From NCBI RefSeq assembly GCF_030733425.1, contig NZ_JASHIZ010000015.1, positions 41,672 through 105,671 on the forward strand: 64,000 bases of DNA, given 5' to 3'. This DNA is from Roseovarius sp. MMSF_3350. GTDB taxonomy: Bacteria; Pseudomonadota; Alphaproteobacteria; Rhodobacterales; Rhodobacteraceae. Position 1 is the stretch's first letter. Each line of letters opens with the position of its first letter. Below are positions 44,794-53,595 of the stretch, piece by piece. Both the position numbers and the translations under genes were made by a program. Under the pieces are notes generated by a model. It made no database searches and was not told the origin of the DNA. It saw nothing but the letters and a program-made list of their open reading frames with translations.

Positions 44794-46188
44794 ATGACTG
44801 ACACCATCGAGATCGACCCTGCCAGCCCCGCCGCGAATTCGAGAGGCGGCAAGGATTTCTCCGCTTTCCTGCACGAGTTGCGCTACGACGACCTGCCTGA
44901 CGAGGTGCGCATCTTTGCACGCCGGTGGCTGCTGGATCTCATAGGTGTGGCGGCGGGCGGCGTGGGGTTTGACCTGTCTCGCATCATCCGAAACCACGCC
45001 GCGGATCATTTTGGGCCGGGACGGCACAGCGCGCGCATGCTCTTCGATGGCCGGCGTGTCAGCCCCATGGGAGCCGCGCTTGCCGGCGGCATGACGATCG
45101 ACGCGCTGGACGGGCATGATGGCCACAAGCTGACCAAGGGCCATGTCGGCTGCGGCATCCTGCCGGCCTTGCTGGCGCTCAGCGATACGGGCAAGCCAGT
45201 CACCGGCGAGGAATTCCTGACCGCGCTGGTGCTGGGCTACGAGATCGGCAGTCGCGCGGGTATCGCTCTGCACAGGACCGCCAGCGACTACCACACCTCG
45301 GGCGCCTGGGTCGCGGTCGCCTGTGCCGCGCTCGGGGCCCGGTCGCTGGGTCTGAGTTCCGCCAAGACTCGCGAGGCGATCGGCATTGCCGAATACCATG
45401 GCCCGCGCAGCCAGATGATGCGCTGCATCGACCATCCTACAATGCTCAAGGACGGCTCTGGATGGGGCGCGATGACCGGCGTATCGGCGGCCTACCTCGC
45501 CGCCGACGGATTCACTGGCGCCCCGGCCCTGACCGTTGAGAACGGCGGCGTGGCCGATCTGTGGTCCGACTTGGGCGAGAGATGGTGCATCTTCGAACAG
45601 TATTTCAAACCGTTCCCTGTCTGTCGCTGGGCACAGCCGCCGGTGCGCGCGATTTTGGACCTGCGGGAGCAACACGGCGTCACCGCCGCCGAGGTGGACC
45701 GGATCGAAGTCACCACTTTCCACCAGTCGAAACGCCTGGCAACGCGCCGTCCGAACAGCACCGAAGAGGCGCAGTACTCGACTTCGTTCCCGGCGGCGGT
45801 GGCGATGGTTCGAGGCGCCATCGGGCCCGCGGACATAACAGGCGCCTCGCTGAACGACCCTGAGATCCTGCGCCTAGCCGCCAGCATGGTGATCGATGAA
45901 AGCGACACCTACAACGCGGCCTTTCCGGCCCGCCGCTTTGCCCATGTCTCGCTTATCTTGCGCGACGGGCGCCGGCTGACCTCGTCCACGACAGAGGCCA
46001 GCGGCGACCCCGAGAACCCGGCCCCCGAGTCAGAGATCCGTACCAAGTACCACGCCTATGCCACCCCTGTCCTTGGGGCTACGCGGGCGCGGGCCATCGA
46101 GACGGCGGTGGAAGAACTCGGCGCGACGCCGCTCGACACGCTGACCGATCTGATCCTTGTCGCCCCGGACAAGAACGGCGATGTCTGA
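44794..46188 (+). CDS. MmgE/PrpD-family protein
   Basis: A 464-residue protein of the MmgE/PrpD family, whose known members dehydrate 2-methylcitrate, decarboxylate cis-aconitate or act as iminodisuccinate epimerases. The diagnostic stretch is GGMTIDALDGHDGHKLTKGHVGCGILPALL near residue 105. The gene lies between two crotonases in the same direction. 123 bases separate it from the preceding gene. It does not fit the usual acyl-CoA pathway, so it may carry out a CoA-free hydration, dehydration or isomerisation. Confidence 0.88.
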   Translation: MTDTIEIDPASPAANSRGGKDFSAFLHELRYDDLPDEVRIFARRWLLDLIGVAAGGVGFDLSRIIRNHAADHFGPGRHSARMLFDGRRVSPMGAALAGGMTIDALDGHDGHKLTKGHVGCGILPALLALSDTGKPVTGEEFLTALVLGYEIGSRAGIALHRTASDYHTSGAWVAVACAALGARSLGLSSAKTREAIGIAEYHGPRSQMMRCIDHPTMLKDGSGWGAMTGVSAAYLAADGFTGAPALTVENGGVADLWSDLGERWCIFEQYFKPFPVCRWAQPPVRAILDLREQHGVTAAEVDRIEVTTFHQSKRLATRRPNSTEEAQYSTSFPAAVAMVRGAIGPADITGASLNDPEILRLAASMVIDESDTYNAAFPARRFAHVSLILRDGRRLTSSTTEASGDPENPAPESEIRTKYHAYATPVLGATRARAIETAVEELGATPLDTLTDLILVAPDKNGDV

Positions 46189-46951
46189 TTACGTCACATA
46201 CATACGGCGCGGGTCTGTCGCGATTCTGACGCTGGACCGTCCCGATGCGCGCAATGCCATCGACGCCCGGATGACAGGCGCCCTGCGCGCGGCGCTGGCG
46301 CGGTTCGCCGACGATGACGGGGCGCGTGTGGGCATTCTTGCCAGCTCTGGCCCGTCTTTCTGCGCGGGCATGGACCTCAAAGCCTTTCTGGGCGGCGAGG
46401 CCGAAGCGATCCTGAATGGTGAAGGCCGGTTTGCCGGGTTCGTCGATGCCGACCGGGCCAAGCCGATGATCGCCGCCGTCGAAGGCCCTGCCCTGGCCGG
46501 CGGGTTCGAATTGGCGCTGGCCTGCGATTTCATAGTCGCATCTGATACGGCCTCGTTCGGATTGCCCGAGGTGGGCGTGGGGATCTTCGCCTGCGCTGGC
46601 GGCACGTTCCGCCTGGCCCGCCGCATCCCGCCCGCCAAGGCGCTGGAACTTTGCCTGACGGCCGCGCGACTCTCTGGGGCGGAGGCACATGCGCTGGGTC
46701 TGCTGAACGCGCTGGTTCCCGCGGGCGAGGCGCTGGTCGCCGCCGAAGACCTGGCCCTCAGGATCGCCGCCAACGCGCCGCTCGCCGTGGCCGCATCGCT
46801 CAGGATCGCGCGCCGCGCCCAAGAGATGGACGAGCAGGCGCTCTGGGCGCTGACCGGCCGGCTGTGGCGGGATGTGGTTCGTTCGCAGGATGCCGTTGAG
46901 GGGCCGCGATCCTTCGCCGAAAAACGCAAACCGGTCTGGAAGGGTATCTGA
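46181..46951 (+). CDS. Enoyl-CoA hydratase/isomerase with canonical glutamates (copy 2)
   Basis: A 256-residue crotonase with ASSGPSFCAGMDLKAF for the oxyanion hole, Glu in GGFELALACDF and Glu in FGLPEVGVG, the two standard catalytic positions. It should hydrate a 2-enoyl-CoA. The start ATG at 46181 overlaps the PrpD-family stop by eight bases, so they are co-translated. An ATG upstream at 46157 is less likely. Confidence 0.9.
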   Translation: MSDYVTYIRRGSVAILTLDRPDARNAIDARMTGALRAALARFADDDGARVGILASSGPSFCAGMDLKAFLGGEAEAILNGEGRFAGFVDADRAKPMIAAVEGPALAGGFELALACDFIVASDTASFGLPEVGVGIFACAGGTFRLARRIPPAKALELCLTAARLSGAEAHALGLLNALVPAGEALVAAEDLALRIAANAPLAVAASLRIARRAQEMDEQALWALTGRLWRDVVRSQDAVEGPRSFAEKRKPVWKGI

Positions 46952-46983
46952 GACCGTGACACCACCTGACAGGAGCACTTGAC

Positions 46984-48528
46984 ATGTCCGAACGCCCCCG
47001 CCGCCGGCGATCCCACTCTCCCCGCGACCGAGAGGCCGGCAATCACCTGATCCCGCAACTGCCCTGGCGGCAGCCCCGCAACTCACACGCGCCGATGAAG
47101 ATCCTGTCGGACGACCAGGTAGAGGCGATCCACCACGCCTCGCTGCGCATCCTTGAGGAACTGGGTATCGAGTTGATGAGCGTAGAGGCGCGCGCGCTGT
47201 TCCGCGAGGCGGGCGCCGAAGTCGACGAGGCCACCGGCATCGTGCGTCTTGCCCCCGAGCTGGTCGAACAGCTGATCTCAACCGCGCCGAGCGAGTTCAC
47301 CCTCACCTCGCGCAATGCCGGGAAACGCCTGATCTTCGGCGGCGACTACATGGCCTTCGGTCTCGTGGCCGGCCCACCCGCCGTGCATGACCGCATCAAT
47401 GGACGCCGCTCCGGCAACCTGCCGGATTTCGAGAACTTCACCCGCCTGGCACACCATTTCAATGCGATCCACATCATTGGCAACCAGGTCTGCGCGCCAA
47501 TGGAACTTCCGGCCAATAACCGGCATCTAGACACTTATAACGCGAACCTCACGCTGTCGGACTTGTGCTTTCACTGCACCGCGATCGGCAAGGGGCGCGC
47601 GCTGGACGGCATTAAAATGATGGCGATCTCCAAGGGTCAGACGCTTGAGGAAATTGTCAATGACCCCGGTGTCACCACGATCATTTCGATCAATTCGCCG
47701 CGCCGCTTTGACGGGGACATGGCTGACGGTCTGATCGCCATGTCGTCGCATGGGCAGGCGGTGGCGGTGACCCCCTTCACGCTGATGGGCGCGATGACGC
47801 CCGTGACGCTGGCGGCGGGTCTGACGCAACAGAATGCCGAGGCACTGTTCGGAATTGCCCTGACCCAGCTTGCCCGCAAAGGCGCGCCGGTCTTCTATGG
47901 GGCTTACACCTCGAACGTGGACATGCGTTCGGGCGCGCCTGCTTTCGGGACGCCCGAAAACACCAAGGCGAACATCGCCAGCGGCCAGCTGGCGCGCCGC
48001 TACAACCTGCCGTATCGCGCCTCGCCCACCAATGCCTCGAACGCGGCCGATGCGCAAGCGGCCTACGAAACCGAGATGGCCCTGTGGGGATGCACGCTTG
48101 GACACACCAACCTTTTCTATCACGCAGCCGGATGGCTCGAAGGCGGGCTCTGCGCGTCCTTCGAAAAGCTGGTTATGGATGTCGAAATGCTCCAGCACAT
48201 GGTGTCATTTCTGGCCCCAATCGAGGTTACCGAGGCCGAACTGGCTTTCGACGCGATGAAAGAGGTGCCGACAGGTGGCCATTTCTTCGGGTCGCAGCAC
48301 ACAATGGAACGATACGAGTCCGCGTTTTATCAGCCGCTCCTGTCTAATTGGACCAATCACGAGAACTGGAAACTGGCGGGCGCCAAGGACGCCACGATGC
48401 GCGCGACCGATATCTGGCAACAGGCCCTTACAGAGTACGCTCAACCCGAGATGGACCAGGCTATTCGCGATGAACTGGACGCCTATATCTCCAAGCGAAA
48501 GGAAGAGATCGGCTCCGGTGAGCCTTGA
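46984..48528 (+). CDS. MttB-family (trimethylamine methyltransferase-like) protein without pyrrolysine
   Basis: A 514-residue protein of the MttB superfamily (COG5598). Signs are the LPWRQPRNSHAP start, the stretches HNAIHIIGNQ-like and ASPTNASNAADAQAAYE, and the end WLEGGLCASFEKLVMD. The frame has no internal UAG, so it is a non-pyrrolysine homologue like MtgB, MtpB or MtcB, which remove a methyl group from betaines to a corrinoid protein. AGGAG precedes the ATG. No corrinoid protein gene is in the window. The basic N-terminus (RPRRRRSHSPR) is unusual. Confidence 0.92.
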   Translation: MSERPRRRRSHSPRDREAGNHLIPQLPWRQPRNSHAPMKILSDDQVEAIHHASLRILEELGIELMSVEARALFREAGAEVDEATGIVRLAPELVEQLISTAPSEFTLTSRNAGKRLIFGGDYMAFGLVAGPPAVHDRINGRRSGNLPDFENFTRLAHHFNAIHIIGNQVCAPMELPANNRHLDTYNANLTLSDLCFHCTAIGKGRALDGIKMMAISKGQTLEEIVNDPGVTTIISINSPRRFDGDMADGLIAMSSHGQAVAVTPFTLMGAMTPVTLAAGLTQQNAEALFGIALTQLARKGAPVFYGAYTSNVDMRSGAPAFGTPENTKANIASGQLARRYNLPYRASPTNASNAADAQAAYETEMALWGCTLGHTNLFYHAAGWLEGGLCASFEKLVMDVEMLQHMVSFLAPIEVTEAELAFDAMKEVPTGGHFFGSQHTMERYESAFYQPLLSNWTNHENWKLAGAKDATMRATDIWQQALTEYAQPEMDQAIRDELDAYISKRKEEIGSGEP

Positions 48529-48629
48529 TCCATACCCGTGCCAGACTTCTGTTTGCGACGAACCCATTGAATGTGACAGCTGGAGGGTTTTTCCGCAGAT
48601 GTTAACCATTCGCGGCAGAAAACAATACC

Positions 48630-49499
48630 CTAGAAGAGTTTCAAGCTTCGCGCGTTCTTCTTCCAACTGGCCAATCTTTTGCTTGCTTCATCTGTAGACG
48701 CATTGGCAGCATGATCGACGATCAGCGCGAGGGTCGCGTTGAGCCCGAGCGTGGATTCGAGAAACATACCGGTATTGGACGGGCTGTAGAGACAGGCATC
48801 CGCAATCTCGGCGCTCCAGTGGCAAAACTCGTCGGAGACCACGATGAGCGAGCGCCCCTGCCGCTTGGCGATCCGCGCCAGCGCCTGTCCCTCGGTTGCG
48901 TAGGGCACCACATCCAGCAAGACGAGGCATTCGTGCTTCGTGTCGCTGGTGTCGCTGTCGAGCCATTCGCCCAGCATGCTGTCATGGGGCGATAGATATT
49001 GCACTTTGGGTCGGGCAATTGAAAGACGCCGGGCAAAATCCTCGGCCAGACCGCGCACTGATTGAAAGCCGGTCACATAGATCCGAGAGGCGGAACCGAC
49101 GATCCGTCGTGCCCTGTCCCAGTGTTCGTTGTCGGTTTGCTGAAAGACCGTTCGCACCGCAGACAGTTCCGCTTCCATGATCTGCGACATTCTGCTGTCG
49201 ATGTCTGCGCTTGGACTGATCGAAGGGCCGCCGATCGTAAATTGCTCACGCAGAAGCTGCTTGAGGTGCTTGGTGCCGCCGTATCCCAGCCTCCGCATCA
49301 GCCGGCCAACTGTTATTTCGCTAACACCGGCCCTTTGGGCCAGGGATTTGCCCGTTTCGGGACCAATGGCTTGCACATTTAGCAGGATGAATTGCGCTAC
49401 TTTTGCTTCCTGCTTGGGCAATTTGGGAAGTTCTTTCTCCAGTTTTCCTACGAAATCTCCCAGAGGCCCCTGGGGAAACGACGCAAACCCGCTGCTCAT
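48630..49499 (-). CDS. RpiR/MurR-family transcriptional regulator
   Basis: A 289-residue regulator with an N-terminal RpiR helix-turn-helix (about residues 45-75, KSLAQRAGVSEITVGRLMRR) and a C-terminal SIS domain (residues 130-270) that binds a phosphosugar or similar effector. AGGAGG stands before the ATG at 49499. It is divergent from the polyamine-type importer and 100 bases downstream of the MttB gene end on the other strand. It probably controls the importer operon. Confidence 0.9.
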   Translation of the reverse strand: MSSGFASFPQGPLGDFVGKLEKELPKLPKQEAKVAQFILLNVQAIGPETGKSLAQRAGVSEITVGRLMRRLGYGGTKHLKQLLREQFTIGGPSISPSADIDSRMSQIMEAELSAVRTVFQQTDNEHWDRARRIVGSASRIYVTGFQSVRGLAEDFARRLSIARPKVQYLSPHDSMLGEWLDSDTSDTKHECLVLLDVVPYATEGQALARIAKRQGRSLIVVSDEFCHWSAEIADACLYSPSNTGMFLESTLGLNATLALIVDHAANASTDEASKRLASWKKNARSLKLF

Positions 49500-49614
49500 G
49501 CGAACCTCCTTAAAATGATAGAATAATAACCTTTGACAGAAACGATACTATTAAAACACCATTGGCAAATCAAATCAAAGTCCGAACACAACGAACCACG
49601 ACAGGGAATGAAAA

Positions 49615-50652
49615 ATGATTGAACGAACAGCAATTCGTACCGCTGCGGTGTCGGTTGCAGCGCTTGCCACGACCACGGTGGCCCAAGCCGAGGGAGAGCT
49701 GAATCTCTACAACTGGGGAGACTACATCAATCCGGCCGTGCTCACCGCCTTTACGGAGGAAACCGGGATCGAGGTCAATCTCGATACCTACGGGAGCAAC
49801 GAGGAGATGCTTGCCAAGATCCAGGCGGGTGCCTCGGGATACGACATCGTTTTTCCGTCGGTGCACATGCATGACATCATGTACCAGCTGGGGTTACTGG
49901 CGAAGACCGATATTGGCCAAAGCGAGAATTTCAGCAATATCGACCCGCAGTTCATCCGTGCAGAGACTGATCCGAATGCGGAATATTGTTTGCCCTATGC
50001 CTGGGGCAACGTGGGCGTCGTCTATAACAAGACCAAAGTCGAGGAGATGAGCAGCTGGGCCGACCTGTTCGACCTTGCCGCCAGCGGTGAGAAGATCGTC
50101 CTGCTGGACGATCCGCGCGAGACCATTGGCATCGGTCACATCATGAACGGCACATCGGTGAATTCCACAGACGAGGCCGAGGTCGTGGCTGCCGCCGACG
50201 TCATCAAGGAGAACCTGGAAAACGTCTCGGCCTTTTCCTACGACAGCATCCCGCTGGTCACCTCAGGTGATGTCGCCGCGGCGCATTGGTACGTGGGCGC
50301 CAACATCTTCGTTCAGCAGAATCCGGATGTACTGGCCTATTATATCCCGTCCGAGGGGGCGACGATGTACCAGGAAGACATGTGCGTTCTGAAGGATGCA
50401 CCGAACGCAGACAATGCCAAGGCTTTCATGGAATTCTACCTGCGCCCCGAGATCGCGGCACTGAATGTCGAACAACAGATGAACGGCACACCCAACATCC
50501 CGGCGCAAGAGTTGATCCCCGACGAAATCGCCGAGAACAAGTCGATCTACCCGGACGCCGAAACTCTGGAGAAACTTCAGATTTTCGTCGACCTGGGACA
50601 GGACCTGCGGCTTTACAATCGCGAGTGGACCGCGATCAAAACCGCACAGTAA
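49615..50652 (+). CDS. Polyamine-type ABC transporter substrate-binding protein (PotD/PotF)
   Basis: A 345-residue periplasmic protein with signal peptide ending TTVAQA and the mature start EGELNLYNWGDYINPAVL, the PotD/PotF signature. EMLAKIQAGASGYDIVFPS and GNVGVVYNKTKVEE fit the polyamine-binding fold. It starts an operon with ATPase and two permeases. A hairpin follows its stop. The ligand could be putrescine, spermidine, or another amine; it cannot be told by eye. Confidence 0.92.
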   Translation: MIERTAIRTAAVSVAALATTTVAQAEGELNLYNWGDYINPAVLTAFTEETGIEVNLDTYGSNEEMLAKIQAGASGYDIVFPSVHMHDIMYQLGLLAKTDIGQSENFSNIDPQFIRAETDPNAEYCLPYAWGNVGVVYNKTKVEEMSSWADLFDLAASGEKIVLLDDPRETIGIGHIMNGTSVNSTDEAEVVAAADVIKENLENVSAFSYDSIPLVTSGDVAAAHWYVGANIFVQQNPDVLAYYIPSEGATMYQEDMCVLKDAPNADNAKAFMEFYLRPEIAALNVEQQMNGTPNIPAQELIPDEIAENKSIYPDAETLEKLQIFVDLGQDLRLYNREWTAIKTAQ

Positions 50653-50670
50653 GCACCTGTGACAAGTAGC

Positions 50671-50697
50671 GGGCGCGACGGTCAGCCGGTCGCGCCC
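50671..50697 (+). terminator. Hairpin after the polyamine-type binding-protein gene
   Basis: GGGCGCGAC and GTCGCGCCC pair over nine bases with further pairing in the loop, followed by CTTTAAG. It lies 19 bases after the stop and before the ATPase gene. It probably attenuates the downstream ABC genes or protects the binding-protein message. Confidence 0.6.
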
Positions 50698-50730
50698 CTT
50701 TAAGCGAGAGTTTGCGGAGATGCCTAGCCG

Positions 50731-51837
50731 ATGTCGCCAATTCTAAGCGTCAAGGACGCTACCAAGCGTTACAGCACACCCGAGGGCGGAACGATTACCG
50801 CTCTCGACGGCGTGTCTCTCGATGTGCAACCGAACGAGTTCGTGACATTGCTGGGCCCATCGGGGTGTGGCAAGACGACCCTCCTGCGGACGATCAGCGG
50901 TTTCGAAGACCTCGAAGGTGGCTCGATTGAAATCGACGGCGCGACCGTGACCCACCTGCCCGCGCACAGGCGCCCCGTGAACACGGTTTTTCAGCGCTAC
51001 GCGCTTTTTCCGCATCTTAGCATCGCGCGCAACGTGGCCTATAGCCTCGAGGTGGCGGGCCTGAAACGCGCGGAAATCGGGTCGCGCGTGGGCGAGATGC
51101 TGGAGCTTGTCGGCCTTGACGGGTTCGGCGACCGGAAGATCAATCAGCTATCGGGCGGACAACAGCAGCGCGTGGCGCTGGCGCGATCTCTGGTGGCGCG
51201 GCCCAAGATATTGCTGCTGGACGAGCCGCTGTCGGCGCTGGACAAGAACCTGCGGCAAAAGATGCAGCAGGAATTGAAGACCCTGCAGGAAGAGGTCGGC
51301 ATCGCGTTCGTGTTTGTCACCCATGACCAGGAGGAGGCTCTGACCATGTCGGATAGGGTCGCTGTCTTGTCAGACGGCAAGATTCAGCAGTTCGGCACGC
51401 CCGAAGACCTCTATCGCCGCCCGCGAAACGAATTTGTCGCACGTTTCCTCGGAGCAGGAAACCTTCTTGGTGCGACCGTTTCCGAGTGCAAGGACGCCGG
51501 TGCCATCGCGTTGTTGGAATCGGGACAGGTTGCGCATTTGCCGTCGACCGACGCCGCGTGTGGCGAGAAGATCAAGCTTTTGATACGGCCCGAAGACGTT
51601 CGGATGGACTGCACCAAGGACGCTGGCGCCTTGCGGTTCGAGGGAACGGTCAGACAGGTGTTGTTCGTGGGAACGGATTACATCGTTCACATCGAAACCG
51701 ATGACGGAACCGAACTGAAAGCCACCTTGCGCCCCAGGGCGGAGGATCGCGGCGCAATCACGGCACCGGGGGCACGCATTACGCTGTTCGTTCAGCAAGA
51801 GGCGCTGCATCCGGTCACGTCTGCGAAGGTGGCATAA
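50731..51837 (+). CDS. Polyamine-type ABC transporter ATP-binding protein (PotA)
   Basis: A 368-residue PotA-like ATPase: Walker A GPSGCGKTTLLRTISGF, FQRYALFPHLS, signature LSGGQQQRVALARSL, Walker B ILLLDEPLSALD, then a TOBE_2 domain (residues 285-360). The start is 78 bases after the binding protein; the stop overlaps the first permease gene. Confidence 0.92.
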   Translation: MSPILSVKDATKRYSTPEGGTITALDGVSLDVQPNEFVTLLGPSGCGKTTLLRTISGFEDLEGGSIEIDGATVTHLPAHRRPVNTVFQRYALFPHLSIARNVAYSLEVAGLKRAEIGSRVGEMLELVGLDGFGDRKINQLSGGQQQRVALARSLVARPKILLLDEPLSALDKNLRQKMQQELKTLQEEVGIAFVFVTHDQEEALTMSDRVAVLSDGKIQQFGTPEDLYRRPRNEFVARFLGAGNLLGATVSECKDAGAIALLESGQVAHLPSTDAACGEKIKLLIRPEDVRMDCTKDAGALRFEGTVRQVLFVGTDYIVHIETDDGTELKATLRPRAEDRGAITAPGARITLFVQQEALHPVTSAKVA

Positions 51838-52760
51838 TGGTAGGGCGTGACACCAGCCAGGGCCGCAAGATGCTCTCGCTTCTAGGGCTGCTTGCACCGC
51901 CCACGGTCTTTCTTGGCGTGTTCTTCATCACGCCGCTGGCCATAATGGTGATCTATTCCTTCCTCGAGCCCGGTCTTTACGGCGGGGTGGTCTGGAATTT
52001 CTACGATCTCAACTATGGCAGGATCCTTGGCTGGGCCGACACGAGGTACGAGAAATTCGACCCAGTTTATCTGACGATCTTTCTACGCTCCGTCCGTCTG
52101 GCCTTGACGACTGTCCTTCTGTCATTGGTCATTTGCTATCCGGCTGCCTTCTGGATCAGCCGCATGCCTCAGGGCCGCAAGAACTTCTTCTTGTTCCTGA
52201 TCACGCTGCCTTTCTTCGTCAGCCTGGTGGTCCGGCTGTTTGCCTGGGTGCTGATCCTGCGGCCGACGGGGTTCCTGAACCAAGCGCTCATGGAAATCGG
52301 AATGATTGCCGAGCCGCTGAATCTGATCTTTACCGATACCGCCGTGGTCATCGGCATGACTTACGTGTTCATACCCTTCATGTTCCTGCCGCTCTACGCC
52401 TCGATTGAGAAGCTGGATATGTCGCTGGTGGAGGCGTCGGCCGACCTTGGGGCAACGCGTCTTCAGACCTTCCGCCGGATCATTCTTCCGGTCACGCTGC
52501 CGGGCATTGTTGGCGGGTCGATCATTGTGTTCATCCCGTCACTGGGCAACTTCATCGTGCCTTCGGTACTGGGAGGGGCAAAGGTGATGATGATCGGCAA
52601 CCTTATCGAGCAGCAATTCCTGTCGGCGCGGAACTGGCCCTTCGGCTCGGCTCTCGGGATGATGGTGATGGCGGCGGTTCTGTTGTTGCTGATGATCTAC
52701 GTGCGGATGATGACGCGCGAAGAGGAATATTCCACGGCTGCGAAAGTTAAGGAGAGCTGA
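51837..52760 (+). CDS. Polyamine-type ABC transporter permease (PotB)
   Basis: A 307-residue PotB-like permease with LAPPTVFLGVFFITPLAIMV at the N-terminus, the loop YLTIFLRSVRLALTTVLLS and the EAA motif EASADLGATRLQTFRRIILP. Six helices are evident. The ATG at 51837 shares its first base with the ATPase stop. It forms the heterodimeric pore with the next gene product. Confidence 0.91.
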   Translation: MVGRDTSQGRKMLSLLGLLAPPTVFLGVFFITPLAIMVIYSFLEPGLYGGVVWNFYDLNYGRILGWADTRYEKFDPVYLTIFLRSVRLALTTVLLSLVICYPAAFWISRMPQGRKNFFLFLITLPFFVSLVVRLFAWVLILRPTGFLNQALMEIGMIAEPLNLIFTDTAVVIGMTYVFIPFMFLPLYASIEKLDMSLVEASADLGATRLQTFRRIILPVTLPGIVGGSIIVFIPSLGNFIVPSVLGGAKVMMIGNLIEQQFLSARNWPFGSALGMMVMAAVLLLLMIYVRMMTREEEYSTAAKVKES

Positions 52761-52763
52761 GAC

Positions 52764-53594
52764 ATGAAAATTCGCAAGCTTCTGCGTTCCAGCATCCTGC
52801 CGATCTATGGCTACTTCTTCTTTGCTTTCGTCTATGCGCCGATCCTGCTGATTGTCGTGTTCTCGTTCAACTCCAACCCGGTCAACATGATGATCTGGGA
52901 GGATTTCACCTTTGACTGGTACAAGACGATCTTCGGCTTCACCTCCGCGGCCACGGAATCCGCGCTCTACCTCGATTCCACCGATCAGCTTTACGCGGCG
53001 GTGAAGAACAGCCTGGTTGTGGCGCTTGTCACCACCGCGGTCGCCACGGTCTTTGGTACCGCGCTGGCGTTGGCCATCGCTCGGTTCCGTTTCCGGTTCA
53101 AACCATTCTACCGGGCGCTGATGTTCATGCCGATGATCATGCCGGACATCCTGCTGGGTATCGCGCTGCTGATCTTCTTCGTCAGCGTCGGCATCGAGCT
53201 GTCGGTTTTCACGATCATCATCGGCCATTGCACCTTTCTGGTATCTTATGTCTTCATTGTTGTTTCGGCCCGGATTGCGGATATGGACGAGGCCTTGGAA
53301 GAGGCCTCTGCCGATCTCGGCGCGAATTCCTGGGTGACGTTCCGGCGGGTGACCCTGCCGATGATCATGCCGGGGGTCGTGGGGGGCGCGCTTCTTGCCT
53401 TCATAATCTCGATGGACGACCTGGTGATCACTTATTTCATCGCCGGCGTGGACAGCCAGACATTGCCGGTCTTCATCTACGGGATGCTGAGAAGGGGCAT
53501 CAAACCCGAGATTAACGCGATTGCCACGATCATGCTGCTGTTCTCGCTGATCATTGCTTCCGTCGGGCTCTACATGCGCGCGAGAAAGGCCTGA
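52764..53594 (+). CDS. Polyamine-type ABC transporter permease (PotC)
   Basis: A 276-residue PotC-like permease: FVYAPILLIVVFSFNSNPVN, YAAVKNSLVVALVTTAVATV and the EAA loop EASADLGANSWVTFRRVTLP, followed by SMDDLVITYFIAGVDSQTLP. AGGAG precedes the ATG. It ends one base before the peptidase gene. Confidence 0.91.
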   Translation: MKIRKLLRSSILPIYGYFFFAFVYAPILLIVVFSFNSNPVNMMIWEDFTFDWYKTIFGFTSAATESALYLDSTDQLYAAVKNSLVVALVTTAVATVFGTALALAIARFRFRFKPFYRALMFMPMIMPDILLGIALLIFFVSVGIELSVFTIIIGHCTFLVSYVFIVVSARIADMDEALEEASADLGANSWVTFRRVTLPMIMPGVVGGALLAFIISMDDLVITYFIAGVDSQTLPVFIYGMLRRGIKPEINAIATIMLLFSLIIASVGLYMRARKA

Positions 53595-53595
53595 T

